Below are positions 17,778 through 26,118 of a stretch of DNA of 64,000 bases, piece after piece. A program made the translations under genes and the position numbers. The stretch spans positions 62,001 through 126,000 of the forward strand of contig CAWDMN010000085.1 of assembly GCA_963803155.1 (NCBI GenBank), written 5' to 3'. Under the pieces are notes generated by a model. That model saw only the letters and a program-made list of their open reading frames with translations, searched no databases and was not told the origin of the DNA. The stretch comes from CAWDMN01 sp963803155 (lineage in GTDB: Bacteria > Acidobacteriota > Terriglobia > Versatilivoradales > Versatilivoraceae). How positions within the stretch are numbered: position 1 is the first letter of the stretch; each line of letters begins with the position of its first letter.

Positions 17778-19007
17778 ATGATTGAAAGTCATAATCTGAA
17801 TCGGCGCCATTTTTTGAAATCCACCGCCGGAAATTCGTTGGGGATCGGCTTAGGATTGGCTTATCGGGTAAGTTCAATCCTTGGGGCCAATGAAAAAATC
17901 AGAGTAGGTTTGATTGGCAGTGGCGGACGGGGGCAATTTTTGATGCAGACCTTTACGGATGCGGGTGCGGAAGTCTGCGCCGTTTCTGATGTTTATCAGC
18001 CCAATCTGCAAGCTGGTCTTCAAAAAGCAGCTCCGCGGGCAAAATCTTTCAAAGATTATCGCCGTCTGCTGGACGATAAATCCTTGGATGCGGTCATTGT
18101 CGCCACGCCGGACCATTGGCATGCCCAAATGGTGATCGATGCAATCTCTGCCGGCAAAGATGTCTATGTGGAAAAACCTCTCTGCCACACGATTGAAGAA
18201 GGTTTTCGGGTGATTGACGCGGTGAGAAAGTCCAACCGCGTGGTGCAAGTGGGGACTCAGCGGCGCAGCTATGGGATTTACCGGGAGTCCAAAAGTCTCC
18301 TGGATTCGGGGAAATTGGGCCCTATCCGTCTCGTGACTACCTGGTGGCTGAATTATCAAAATTCTCTGAACACGACGCCCCTTGAAGGGGAACTGGACTG
18401 GAAACAATGGTTGGGGCCTGCCCCCGCCCGCCCTCTCGATCCGGTCCGCTTTCACAATTGGTATTACTTTTTTGATTATTCCGGAGGCATGTTGGTGGGG
18501 CAAGGGGCTCACGTCATCGATACCATCCATTGGTTCATGAATTCCACCTTTCCTGCCGCTGTTACTTGCACAGCTGGCCAAGTGCATATCAAAGGAGCGG
18601 AAGTCCCAGAAACTACGGTTATCAATATTGAATATCCGGAGGATTTCCTCGCTACGGTGACGATTGGCTATCAAGCGATGGAGTACGCTCGAAACAACGA
18701 CCAATTAATGCAATTCCATGGGGATAAAGCTCGGCTCGACATGGGGCGGGAATCCTCTGCATTGTATCTGAAAAGCCAGGAAACCATCCTTCGTCCGGAA
18801 GTGGAGAAACAACAGTTCGGGACCTTTGATGGCGCCACCCGAGAACATGTCCTAAATTTTCTGGACTGCCTGCAGACGCGGCAAAATCCACATACCACCG
18901 TAGAAATGGGATTTCATGCCAGTTTGGTGTTGTGCCTGGCCATGGAATCGCTGCGGACGGGGCATCGTGTTCGATGGGATGCGGCAAATCGCCAGGCCGT
19001 TAGTTGA
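17778..19007 (+). CDS. Tat-exported Gfo/Idh/MocA oxidoreductase
   Basis: NAD(P)-dependent sugar or cyclitol dehydrogenase family, 409 aa. The N-terminus NRRHFLKSTAG is a twin-arginine signal with its hydrophobic stretch to about residue 30. The Rossmann motif is VGLIGSGGRGQ (about 42-52). VIVATPDHWHAQM and DVYVEKPLCH supply the conserved EKP lysine. WWLNYQNS and GGMLVGQGAHVIDTIHWF belong to the C-terminal substrate domain. Such exported members carry tightly bound cofactor and modify sugars outside the cytoplasm. The start at 17778 has AGGAGG 5 bases upstream. The frame is open further back to 17649 through repeat DNA. It is downstream of the rhamnosidase-like gene but separated by hairpin repeats, so it is probably its own transcript. 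Confidence 0.92.
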   Translation: MIESHNLNRRHFLKSTAGNSLGIGLGLAYRVSSILGANEKIRVGLIGSGGRGQFLMQTFTDAGAEVCAVSDVYQPNLQAGLQKAAPRAKSFKDYRRLLDDKSLDAVIVATPDHWHAQMVIDAISAGKDVYVEKPLCHTIEEGFRVIDAVRKSNRVVQVGTQRRSYGIYRESKSLLDSGKLGPIRLVTTWWLNYQNSLNTTPLEGELDWKQWLGPAPARPLDPVRFHNWYYFFDYSGGMLVGQGAHVIDTIHWFMNSTFPAAVTCTAGQVHIKGAEVPETTVINIEYPEDFLATVTIGYQAMEYARNNDQLMQFHGDKARLDMGRESSALYLKSQETILRPEVEKQQFGTFDGATREHVLNFLDCLQTRQNPHTTVEMGFHASLVLCLAMESLRTGHRVRWDAANRQAVS

Positions 19008-19248
19008 CTCCTTCGCATGAAAAGCTTCTTAACGCCAGGGCAACGGCCGGAAGAATAATCATCTGGAGAGGATTCAACTCGACAGCTTGGAAAAATTTGA
19101 CTAGCTTGTGAGTTACGAGGAGGCTTTCATTGGCCGAACCTGGATTAATCCTCGATATGACTAGGCTTTCTTCCCGCGAATTGAAAGGTGATGGAAGAAC
19201 CGCCGATTGAAAATCAGGCGAGCGTGAATCTCAACCTGAAAGGGGTTT

Positions 19249-19725
19249 ATGATGAAAAGGATTTATTTCGCATTCATGTTTGGGTTTGTGACGGTATTGC
19301 TGTGGCCCACATTGGGAATATTTTTAGCCGCGAGTTCTCCAACCACTTCGATGAAAGGCAAAATTTTCCGCTCGGACGTCAATCAGGCCATTCCTGACGC
19401 CGTGGTTCTTTTGACGGATGAAGACAAATTGGGATCCGGCGAAAAGCCATTCGAAACCAAGACCAATGCCAATGGAGAGTATTCATTCGAGCAGTTGCCG
19501 CAAGGGAAATACAACATTCAGGTAAAAGTGTGGTTCGACCGGCCAGAGAAAATCCCTTGTCATGATACGTTGGCGGCCACTACTCAGGAAAAAAATTCTT
19601 CGGTGATCATTATGCCCGAAGGCGATCGTTTCCTCCACCGAGTGCTCATTAGTGGCTTTAAAGTAAAAGCCGGGAAGCCAATTTCCAAAGATATTGATAT
19701 TGTCTGCAAAAGTCCGGGTTTTTAA
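19249..19725 (+). CDS. Small secreted carboxypeptidase-regulatory-like (transthyretin-type) protein
   Basis: 158 aa. Residues 1-30 are a signal peptide or membrane anchor (FAFMFGFVTVLLWPTLGIFLAAS). The rest is a single beta-sandwich of the CarboxypepD_reg/CNA-B type: MKGKIFRSDVNQAIPDAVVLL, then TKTNANGEYSFEQLPQGKYNIQV, the diagnostic 'T...G.Y.F..LP.G.Y.V' run. The C-terminal part has GFKVKAGKPISKDIDI. Such domains bind or decorate surfaces in PVC bacteria; no enzyme function is expected. The start has GGGG upstream of tandem ATG codons at 19249 and 19252. It lies between two sugar-utilisation genes in the same orientation. Confidence 0.75.
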   Translation: MMKRIYFAFMFGFVTVLLWPTLGIFLAASSPTTSMKGKIFRSDVNQAIPDAVVLLTDEDKLGSGEKPFETKTNANGEYSFEQLPQGKYNIQVKVWFDRPEKIPCHDTLAATTQEKNSSVIIMPEGDRFLHRVLISGFKVKAGKPISKDIDIVCKSPGF

Positions 19726-19815
19726 AGCCAGCGTCACATTTGTAAATCCGGTTTTATCCTCTCAGGTTGACGGCATCGGCGTCACAACTGATTCCATTGT
19801 GGAAGGAGGCAATCC

Positions 19816-22338
19816 ATGGTTTTTCTTAAAAGACTGTGGCTGACTACTTGCGGTGCGGCTGTTTTATTTTTATCGTATCGACCCGTGCAGGAGGCCCAAG
19901 GAATTCTCCTTGTTCGCGATGGGAAATCCGACTATGCCATCTGCATTTCCCGATCAGCTTCTCCTTCGGAAAAACACGCGGCGGAGGAACTGCGAAAATT
20001 CCTGGCTGAAATTTCGGGAGCTCAGCTTCCGATTGTCTCAGACGAGCAGACGGGAAAAAATCCATTGATCCTGGTTGGACAGAGTGCAGCGAGCCAGCGA
20101 TTGAAGATTGAAGCCCTCAAGGAGAGGCTCGGTCCGGAAGATTTCTTATTAAAGACGCAAGGCCGGCAGTTGGTGATTGCGGGTGGACGGCAGCGAGGGA
20201 CTCTATATGGTGTTTACACTTTTCTCGAAAAGCTCGGCTGCCGCTGGTTTACGCGGGAAGTGAGCCGGATCCCTCATTTGCCGACCATTTCGGTGCCGCC
20301 ATTGGACGAAGTCCAGCGTCCAGCCTTCGAGTATCGTGAGCCTTACTTCACGGAGGCTTGGGACAGAGACTGGGCCGTACGCAACAAAACCAACGGTAAT
20401 TTCCAACATCTGGATGAATCGACTGGAGGGAAGCTACAGTATTACCCTTTTGTCCATACGTTTTACCAGTTGATTTCCCCGGAGAAATATTTTCAGTCGC
20501 ACCCCGACTACTTCTCCCTGATTGAGGGAAAAAGACGGATTGACCGCGGACAACTCTGTCTCACCAATCCTGAAGTTTTGCGTGTAGCCGTTGAATCGGT
20601 ATTCGGATGGATTCAAAAGCATCCGGAAGCGACGCTCTTTTCCGTTTCCCAAAACGATTGGGAAGGCTGGTGTGAATGTGACAATTGCCGCCGAGTGGAA
20701 GAAGAAGAGGGTGGGGTTCATTCCGGCCCGATTCTCCGCTTCGTCAATGCGCTGGCGGCTGAAGTGGAAAAGCGCTATCCCGACAAGCTGATCGATACTC
20801 TGGCTTACTGGTACTCCGAAAATCCGCCGGAAAAAGTCCGCCCGAGGCCGAATGTGCGGATACGGCTTTGCCCCATTGGGGTTTGTGAAGCGCATCCTTA
20901 TGAGCAATGCCCGCGGGATGCTTATTTCATGAAGAACCTGAAAGCCTGGTCGAAGATCACATCCCAACTTTATATCTGGCATTACAACACCAACTTTTCC
21001 CATTACCTGCTTCCTTTCCCGGATTTTGACGAACTGGCCGCCGACATTCCCATGTACAAGCAGCAGGGTGTTGTGGGTTTGTTCCTCGAAGGGGCTTATC
21101 CGGCGGGCGGTGGGGCGGAAAACGCCGAGCTCCGATCTTACGTCATGGCCAAGCTGATGTGGAATCCCAAGGTCAACGTAAAAAGTCTGATCGATGAGTT
21201 CCATGAAGTTTATTATGGAAAATCCTCCGGCTCGATGCGGGAATATTTTGACCTGCTGCATGCAGAGGTGAGGATGCCTCCCGAAGGTCTTGGACACCAT
21301 CACTGGATTTACGGAGTGCCGGATTTTTCGGAGACATTCCTGCCTCGGGCAAAGAATTTATTCCAACGAGCGGAAGTGGTTGCTGAGAATGAGAGTATCC
21401 GGGGTCGGATCAAAAAAGCACGTCTTTCCTTGGATTATCTGGAGCTTTTGCATGCCATGCGATTCGAAGTGAACCATGGATGGTATGCCCCGGTCAGCCT
21501 CGAGAAGCTGAAAATCCGTTTTGCCGAATTCATGGCCGATGTACGAAACTCCGGGATAACCGAGCTTCACGAAGGAACCAAACTTTCCGAAGATGAAGAG
21601 CGCTTCACGTCTTCCGTGAAACCTTACCCGGTGGCAACTCTTGAAAATGCGAGTGTGCGGGTGGATGTTGCGCCAGACCTGAATGGACGGGTGGTGCGGC
21701 TGATCGATAAAAAAAGCGGGAAAAATGTCCTGCGCCGCTTGGATCCGGGTGAGAATATTTGGCCCGATGCGGGCGGACTTTCTCTCCTCGTGACCCCGGA
21801 TTATTATTCACAGCCGCTGGAAATCCGCTGGCAACTCGAGTCGCTGGAGGCTCCGCTCCGGATGACTCTGACCGGCACGGGCGCCAATAACATCAGGCTT
21901 CGCCGAGTACTTCAGGTTCCTCAGGAAGGGGCTCGTCTTATCACCGAGACCACTCTTGAGGCGGGTGGGACCCAATCGGTGGAGGTGGCCCTTCAGTCGC
22001 GTCTGGAGGCTGACCCAGGGGAAATGGATGAGGCTAAAGTGGAGTTTCAAAAAAAGGACGGAAGCCATTTGGAGAGAAAGCTGATCCAGCCCGAAGAACA
22101 ACCTTCCGGATCGGTGGTTTATGCGGACGCGATTCTTCCCGTCGGTGAGTGGCGGCTCATTCCCGGCGGAGGTTCACCTCGGCTGGGAAATGTATTCTCC
22201 TTGGAACAGATAGAACGCGCTTTGTTGAATTGGGAGGGGAAAGCCAGCCAGAGCGCTGTTCTGACAATTTGGTCCGCCAAACGAAAACTCGCCCACGGAG
22301 AGCGATTGCATCTGGACTCTACTTATCTTTTGAAATAA
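19816..22338 (+). CDS. Secreted DUF4838 glycoside hydrolase-like protein
   Basis: 840 aa with a signal peptide (residues 1-29). Residues about 30-150 form an alpha-glucuronidase/GH20b-like N-terminal domain (KHAAEELRKFLAEISG, GRQRGTLYGVYTFLEKLGCRWF). Residues about 185-500 form the DUF4838 barrel, with FSVSQNDWEGWCECDNC, RFVNALAAEVEKRYPDK, LYIWHYNTNFSHYLLPFPDF and GLFLEGAYPAGGGAE. A helical region and a C-terminal beta-sandwich (about 600-840) follow. Members are found in polysaccharide loci of Bacteroidota, Verrucomicrobiota and Lentisphaerota, and are believed to act on hexosamine or uronic acid glycans; the activity is not proven. GGAGG precedes the ATG by 6 bases. The gene is near the CNA-B-like gene and may follow it in one transcript (90-base gap). 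Confidence 0.82.
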   Translation: MVFLKRLWLTTCGAAVLFLSYRPVQEAQGILLVRDGKSDYAICISRSASPSEKHAAEELRKFLAEISGAQLPIVSDEQTGKNPLILVGQSAASQRLKIEALKERLGPEDFLLKTQGRQLVIAGGRQRGTLYGVYTFLEKLGCRWFTREVSRIPHLPTISVPPLDEVQRPAFEYREPYFTEAWDRDWAVRNKTNGNFQHLDESTGGKLQYYPFVHTFYQLISPEKYFQSHPDYFSLIEGKRRIDRGQLCLTNPEVLRVAVESVFGWIQKHPEATLFSVSQNDWEGWCECDNCRRVEEEEGGVHSGPILRFVNALAAEVEKRYPDKLIDTLAYWYSENPPEKVRPRPNVRIRLCPIGVCEAHPYEQCPRDAYFMKNLKAWSKITSQLYIWHYNTNFSHYLLPFPDFDELAADIPMYKQQGVVGLFLEGAYPAGGGAENAELRSYVMAKLMWNPKVNVKSLIDEFHEVYYGKSSGSMREYFDLLHAEVRMPPEGLGHHHWIYGVPDFSETFLPRAKNLFQRAEVVAENESIRGRIKKARLSLDYLELLHAMRFEVNHGWYAPVSLEKLKIRFAEFMADVRNSGITELHEGTKLSEDEERFTSSVKPYPVATLENASVRVDVAPDLNGRVVRLIDKKSGKNVLRRLDPGENIWPDAGGLSLLVTPDYYSQPLEIRWQLESLEAPLRMTLTGTGANNIRLRRVLQVPQEGARLITETTLEAGGTQSVEVALQSRLEADPGEMDEAKVEFQKKDGSHLERKLIQPEEQPSGSVVYADAILPVGEWRLIPGGGSPRLGNVFSLEQIERALLNWEGKASQSAVLTIWSAKRKLAHGERLHLDSTYLLK

Positions 22339-22390
22339 GCGCGATTCTTTATGCTTCAACTGAAAAGATAATCTAAGGACATTCAAATTT

Positions 22391-23833
22391 ATGAGCGGTT
22401 TTTTTGGCATTGTATCGCGGGAGGATTGTGTTAGCGATCTTTTCTACGGAACGGATTACCATTCTCATCTGGGCACGCGCCGCGCGGGTTTGGCGGTAAA
22501 CGGCGACGCCGCCATTCAGCGGGTGATCCACGACATCACCACTTCGCAGTTTCGAACCAAATTCCAGGATGACATCCTTGCCATGAAGGGATGCCAAGGC
22601 ATCGGGGTGATCAGCGACTATGAGAACCAGCCTTTGGTGGTGGGCTCCCACTTGGGGATTTATGCCATTGTCACGATTGGCGCCATCCAGAACCTCGACG
22701 AGTTGGCCCGGCAGGCTTATGCCAAGGGAACTCATTTTTCCGAAATCAGCAGTGTCGGCCTGAATCCGACTGAACTCGTGGCCACCTTGATCAATCAGGA
22801 AGCCACTTTCGAGGAAGGAATTGCCAAAGCCCAAGCCAGCATCAAGGGGTCCTGCTCGATTCTTTTATTGACTCAGCGGGGAATTTACGCGGCGCGCGAC
22901 CGGTTCGGCAAGACTCCGGTCATCCTGGGCAAGAGGGCGGGGGCTATTGCCGTCACCTTTGAGACTTGTGCCTTCCCGAACCTCGGATTTGAAGTGGATC
23001 GGGAATTAGGGCCGGGCGAAGCGGTTCTGATTTCCGAGCATGGGGTGGAACAAAAAATACCGCCTGGCGCATTCACCAGCATTTGCGCTTTTCTGTGGGT
23101 CTATTATGGTTATCCCTCCTCACAATACGAACAGGTGAATGTGGAAGAGGTTCGCAACCGGTGTGGCGCGGCTCTCGCCAGGAAAGAGACGATGGAGGTG
23201 GATCTGGTGGCGGGAATTCCCGATTCCGGGATTGGCCATGCCTTGGGCTACGCTGGCGTGGCGGGGATTCCTTATCGCCGTCCCTTTGTGAAATACACTC
23301 CCACTTGGCCACGCAGTTTCATGCCGCCCAATCAATCCATTCGAGACTTGGTGGCCAAGATGAAGTTGATTCCGATTCGAGAAATGATCCAGGGTAAGCG
23401 GCTGCTCTTCTGTGAAGATTCCATTGTTCGAGGCACCCAACTGGCGGATACCGTACAACGTCTCTACGACTATGGTGCGCGTGAAGTTCACATGCGTCCG
23501 GCTTGCCCGCCGCTTCTGTTTGGCTGCCCCTTCTTGAATTTCTCCCGTTCCCGTTCTGAATTGGATTTGGCGGGACGCCGGGCCATCCAGGAATTGGAAG
23601 GGCAGGATGGCGTATACCTGGATGAATACCGCTGCCCTGGCTCGGAAAAATACCAAGCTATGGTCAATCAGATTTGCAAGCGTCTCCGCCTTTCTACACT
23701 ACGCTATCAGACTTTGGAGGATTTGATCCAAGCTATTGGGTTGCCGGAAGAAAAACTATGCACATTCTGTTGGTCAGGATGCGATCCCACCGGACAGGCT
23801 TGCAGGGCCGTCAGGCCCGGCGCCGCCGCCTGA
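22391..23833 (+). CDS. purF: PurF-like amidophosphoribosyltransferase with Ser in place of the N-terminal Cys
   Basis: The family makes phosphoribosylamine from PRPP and glutamine, the first step of purine synthesis, in the cytoplasm. The N-terminal Ntn-glutaminase domain (1-230) has YGTDYHSHLGTRRAGLAV and ARDRFGKTPV. The phosphoribosyltransferase domain (about 250-450) has LVAGIPDSGIGHALG and the PRPP loop LLFCEDSIVRGT near 340. The protein begins MSGFFGIV, not MCGIFGI, so the usual nucleophile Cys is Ser. I recall similar Ser/Gly-2 paralogs in Bacteroidetes. It may use ammonia or have another role. A Cys-rich end (LCTFCWSGCDPTGQAC) is visible. The start is preceded by AAGGA at some distance. 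A repeat element lies directly at the stop codon. Confidence 0.85.
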   Translation: MSGFFGIVSREDCVSDLFYGTDYHSHLGTRRAGLAVNGDAAIQRVIHDITTSQFRTKFQDDILAMKGCQGIGVISDYENQPLVVGSHLGIYAIVTIGAIQNLDELARQAYAKGTHFSEISSVGLNPTELVATLINQEATFEEGIAKAQASIKGSCSILLLTQRGIYAARDRFGKTPVILGKRAGAIAVTFETCAFPNLGFEVDRELGPGEAVLISEHGVEQKIPPGAFTSICAFLWVYYGYPSSQYEQVNVEEVRNRCGAALARKETMEVDLVAGIPDSGIGHALGYAGVAGIPYRRPFVKYTPTWPRSFMPPNQSIRDLVAKMKLIPIREMIQGKRLLFCEDSIVRGTQLADTVQRLYDYGAREVHMRPACPPLLFGCPFLNFSRSRSELDLAGRRAIQELEGQDGVYLDEYRCPGSEKYQAMVNQICKRLRLSTLRYQTLEDLIQAIGLPEEKLCTFCWSGCDPTGQACRAVRPGAAA

Positions 23834-23838
23834 TCCTT

Positions 23839-24265
23839 GGGTGCAATTCAATGTGCGACGGGATAGAGGGTGTGTCAAGGGATGGAATGCATGGGAGGGC
23901 GAGCCTCCCGGCGAGCCACATGTGTGCTGTGTGCCATCTCTACCCAGATCGGTTCGGCAGGCGGAATCCGTCTAATTCCAATGAGCTTTCATGATGAGTC
24001 TGTTGCTTCGATCCACCACAGGGAGTCCATCCCCTGATTTCGCTCATCCTTCGACAGGCTCAGGATGAGCGGCATTCCAACCTCCGCTCGTACTGAGCTT
24101 GTCGAAGTGCGAGCGGGAACCTGTATGATGAGTTTATACTTCAAATCAATCGTGGATGGATTAGTCTCATCTTGAACGCTCCTTGGAATAAACGGGAGGC
24201 TTGCCCTCCTGAACATTCCATCCCTTGGCGCGATCTCAATTCCACCGCACTTTGAATTACATCCC
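23839..24265. mobile_element. MITE-family element inserted at the purF stop codon, with nested hairpin repeat
   Basis: The left end GGGTGCAATTCAATGTGCGA and the right end (reverse complement) GGGATGTAATTCAAAGTGCG belong to the same terminal-repeat family as the copy at 7129. Flanks TGATCCTT (23831-23838) and TAATCCTC (24266-24273) look like an 8-bp target duplication that includes the purF stop. Inside, 24035-24118 is a second, unrelated inverted repeat with arms CCTTCGACAGGCTCAGGATG and its partner GTACTGAGCTTGTCGAAG, a widespread bacterial intergenic palindrome. No gene is present in 23834-24493. Confidence 0.7.
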
Positions 24266-24493
24266 TAATCCTCATTCTTCATTGACGTTCTCGATTGAGT
24301 GTTCTACAGTAGTATTGCCTTGCTTGAGTTGGAACACTCATCTAGCTTCGTGGATTCTCACGTTGGCTTCCGAATGCCACCGAGTCGTTTGAATGGAGTG
24401 GCGTCTTCCTCTTGGTTGCAGTAATCGAGTCCTCTTTGCTTTTTCCGCTTTTTGCGACTGCCGCCTTGAAAAAAATCAACGAGACAGGATCTC

Positions 24494-26089
24494 ATGCATA
24501 TTCTCCTCTATGTGCCGGACAACCAAGTTACGCGCAATTTCTTGCCGCAACTTTGGCCCTTTGTATTGCAGCAGCGCACCCCCCCAGGCCACCGGGTGAC
24601 CATCATGGACGGAAATGCCGTTCACTCTACTCCCGCCGAATTGATTCGCTTCATTAAGGAAAATCAGGTCAGATTAGTAGGCATGGGATTCATGACGAGG
24701 ATGGCTCAAAAAGCTTATGCCGTGGCGGAGGCCATTCGTGAAAATACGGATGCATTCATCGTCATGGGAGGACCACATGTTACGGAAGTTCCCGATGAAC
24801 CCCTGGGCAAGAGTGGCAGGCCCCGTTATGCTGACGCCGTGGTGTTGGGGGAAGCTGACCATCTTTGGCCGCGCGTAGTCAATGATGTGGAACGCGGAGC
24901 TTTGCAGCCCATTTATCAACCTGACATGGAGGGGGGACGTGAACTCAAGCCGTCCTTGGAGGATTACCCAATCGTCTCCTGGGATGAAATGGACCTCTCG
25001 TTGTTCGATTTGATGCGTTTTGTCCCTCAATCCATTCGTCATCTTCTGAAGCGGATGGGGGTGGGATTTGAAAAAACCTATGTTATCCCCATCGAATCTG
25101 GCCGTGGCTGCCCGTATGGTTGTGAATTCTGTACGGTAACCGGTTTCTTTGGCGACTCCATTCGCTTTCGCGAAACCGGGAATGTCATCTCGGAATTATT
25201 GCGGCTCAAAGCCATGGCACTCAAGCAAAACGCACTCGTGAGCGTTTTTTTTGTGGACGACAACTTTGCCATCAATCCCCGCCGCACCAAAGCTCTGCTG
25301 CGAGAAATGATCCAGCATGACGTCTGTCTTCCCTGGACCGCACAAATTAGCATCAACCTGTTGAAAGATCCGGAACTGGTCGAATTGATTGAACTGAGCG
25401 GGGCCCGCTGGATCTTTGTGGGATTGGAATCGGTGGATCCGGCCAGTTTGAAAGCCGCCCGCAAGGAATTCAATAAACCTCAGGAATATGCATCCATCCT
25501 GGAAAATTTGGCCAGACATAATGTCTATGCGATTACTTCGTTTATTTATGGCATGGATGGCGACAAACCTGGAGTGGAAAAACAGACTGTAGAAACAGTG
25601 CAGAACTGGCCTCCCGGCTTGCCTGTTTTCGGCCTCTTGACTCCTTATCCGGCCACGCCACTCTATGATCGTTTGAACGCTGAGGGACGCCTCATCCGTC
25701 CCGAACACTGGCTCGATTTTCAAGCCTTTAAGTCGGCCCTTCTTCCCAAACATATTTCCTCGGAAGAAGCAGAAACCGCGGTCAGATATTCTTGGAATAG
25801 CTGCTATGCTCCGGCATCGTTCCGGCGCACCCAGCGTTGGATGCTGGAACACGGCAAAACCTTCGGACATCAACTCACTTTGTTCATTTCCCGGCTTCTA
25901 TTCCGGGGCATCTATCTTCCGCAAAAGAGCCTTTGGGCGTGGCTCAAGGTGCTTGCATGTAATTACTGGACCATTGGGAGCCTGATTCGTTCAGGGCTGC
26001 GAACTCAGCGCCAATTGTCCTGTGCGGTTCGGCTTCCCCGGCCCGAGGCTCAACCTTCCGAATTGGATACTGAACTCTCCAGAGATTGA
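24494..26089 (+). CDS. B12-binding-domain radical SAM protein
   Basis: 531 aa, cytoplasmic or membrane-associated. Residues about 1-150 form a cobalamin-binding Rossmann domain (LVGMGFMTRMAQKAY, FIVMGGPHVTEVPDEPL). Residues about 195-400 are a radical SAM barrel with GRGCPYGCEFC, the CxxxCxxC ligands of the [4Fe-4S] cluster, and VFFVDDNFAINP. The C-terminus (about 400-531) resembles the tail of hopanoid-methylase-like class B enzymes, with a hydrophobic stretch near 460-500. Relatives methylate unactivated carbon in lipids, antibiotics or phosphonates; the substrate here is unknown. It is a single gene, convergent with the aldo/keto reductase across 29 bases. The start at 24494 has GACAGGAT upstream; no better in-frame start was seen. 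Confidence 0.88.
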   Translation: MHILLYVPDNQVTRNFLPQLWPFVLQQRTPPGHRVTIMDGNAVHSTPAELIRFIKENQVRLVGMGFMTRMAQKAYAVAEAIRENTDAFIVMGGPHVTEVPDEPLGKSGRPRYADAVVLGEADHLWPRVVNDVERGALQPIYQPDMEGGRELKPSLEDYPIVSWDEMDLSLFDLMRFVPQSIRHLLKRMGVGFEKTYVIPIESGRGCPYGCEFCTVTGFFGDSIRFRETGNVISELLRLKAMALKQNALVSVFFVDDNFAINPRRTKALLREMIQHDVCLPWTAQISINLLKDPELVELIELSGARWIFVGLESVDPASLKAARKEFNKPQEYASILENLARHNVYAITSFIYGMDGDKPGVEKQTVETVQNWPPGLPVFGLLTPYPATPLYDRLNAEGRLIRPEHWLDFQAFKSALLPKHISSEEAETAVRYSWNSCYAPASFRRTQRWMLEHGKTFGHQLTLFISRLLFRGIYLPQKSLWAWLKVLACNYWTIGSLIRSGLRTQRQLSCAVRLPRPEAQPSELDTELSRD

Positions 26090-26118
26090 CGGATGATCAG
26101 AATTCGGAGATTCTTGGG

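Noticed and set aside
19188..19397. 69-codon open frame overlapping the CNA-B-like gene
   Set aside because: It is in another frame, without start signal, and the CNA-B-like frame has the signal peptide and domain.
24393..24657. Open frames before and over the radical SAM start
   Set aside because: They lie in repeat and spacer DNA or run in other frames of a clear enzyme gene.
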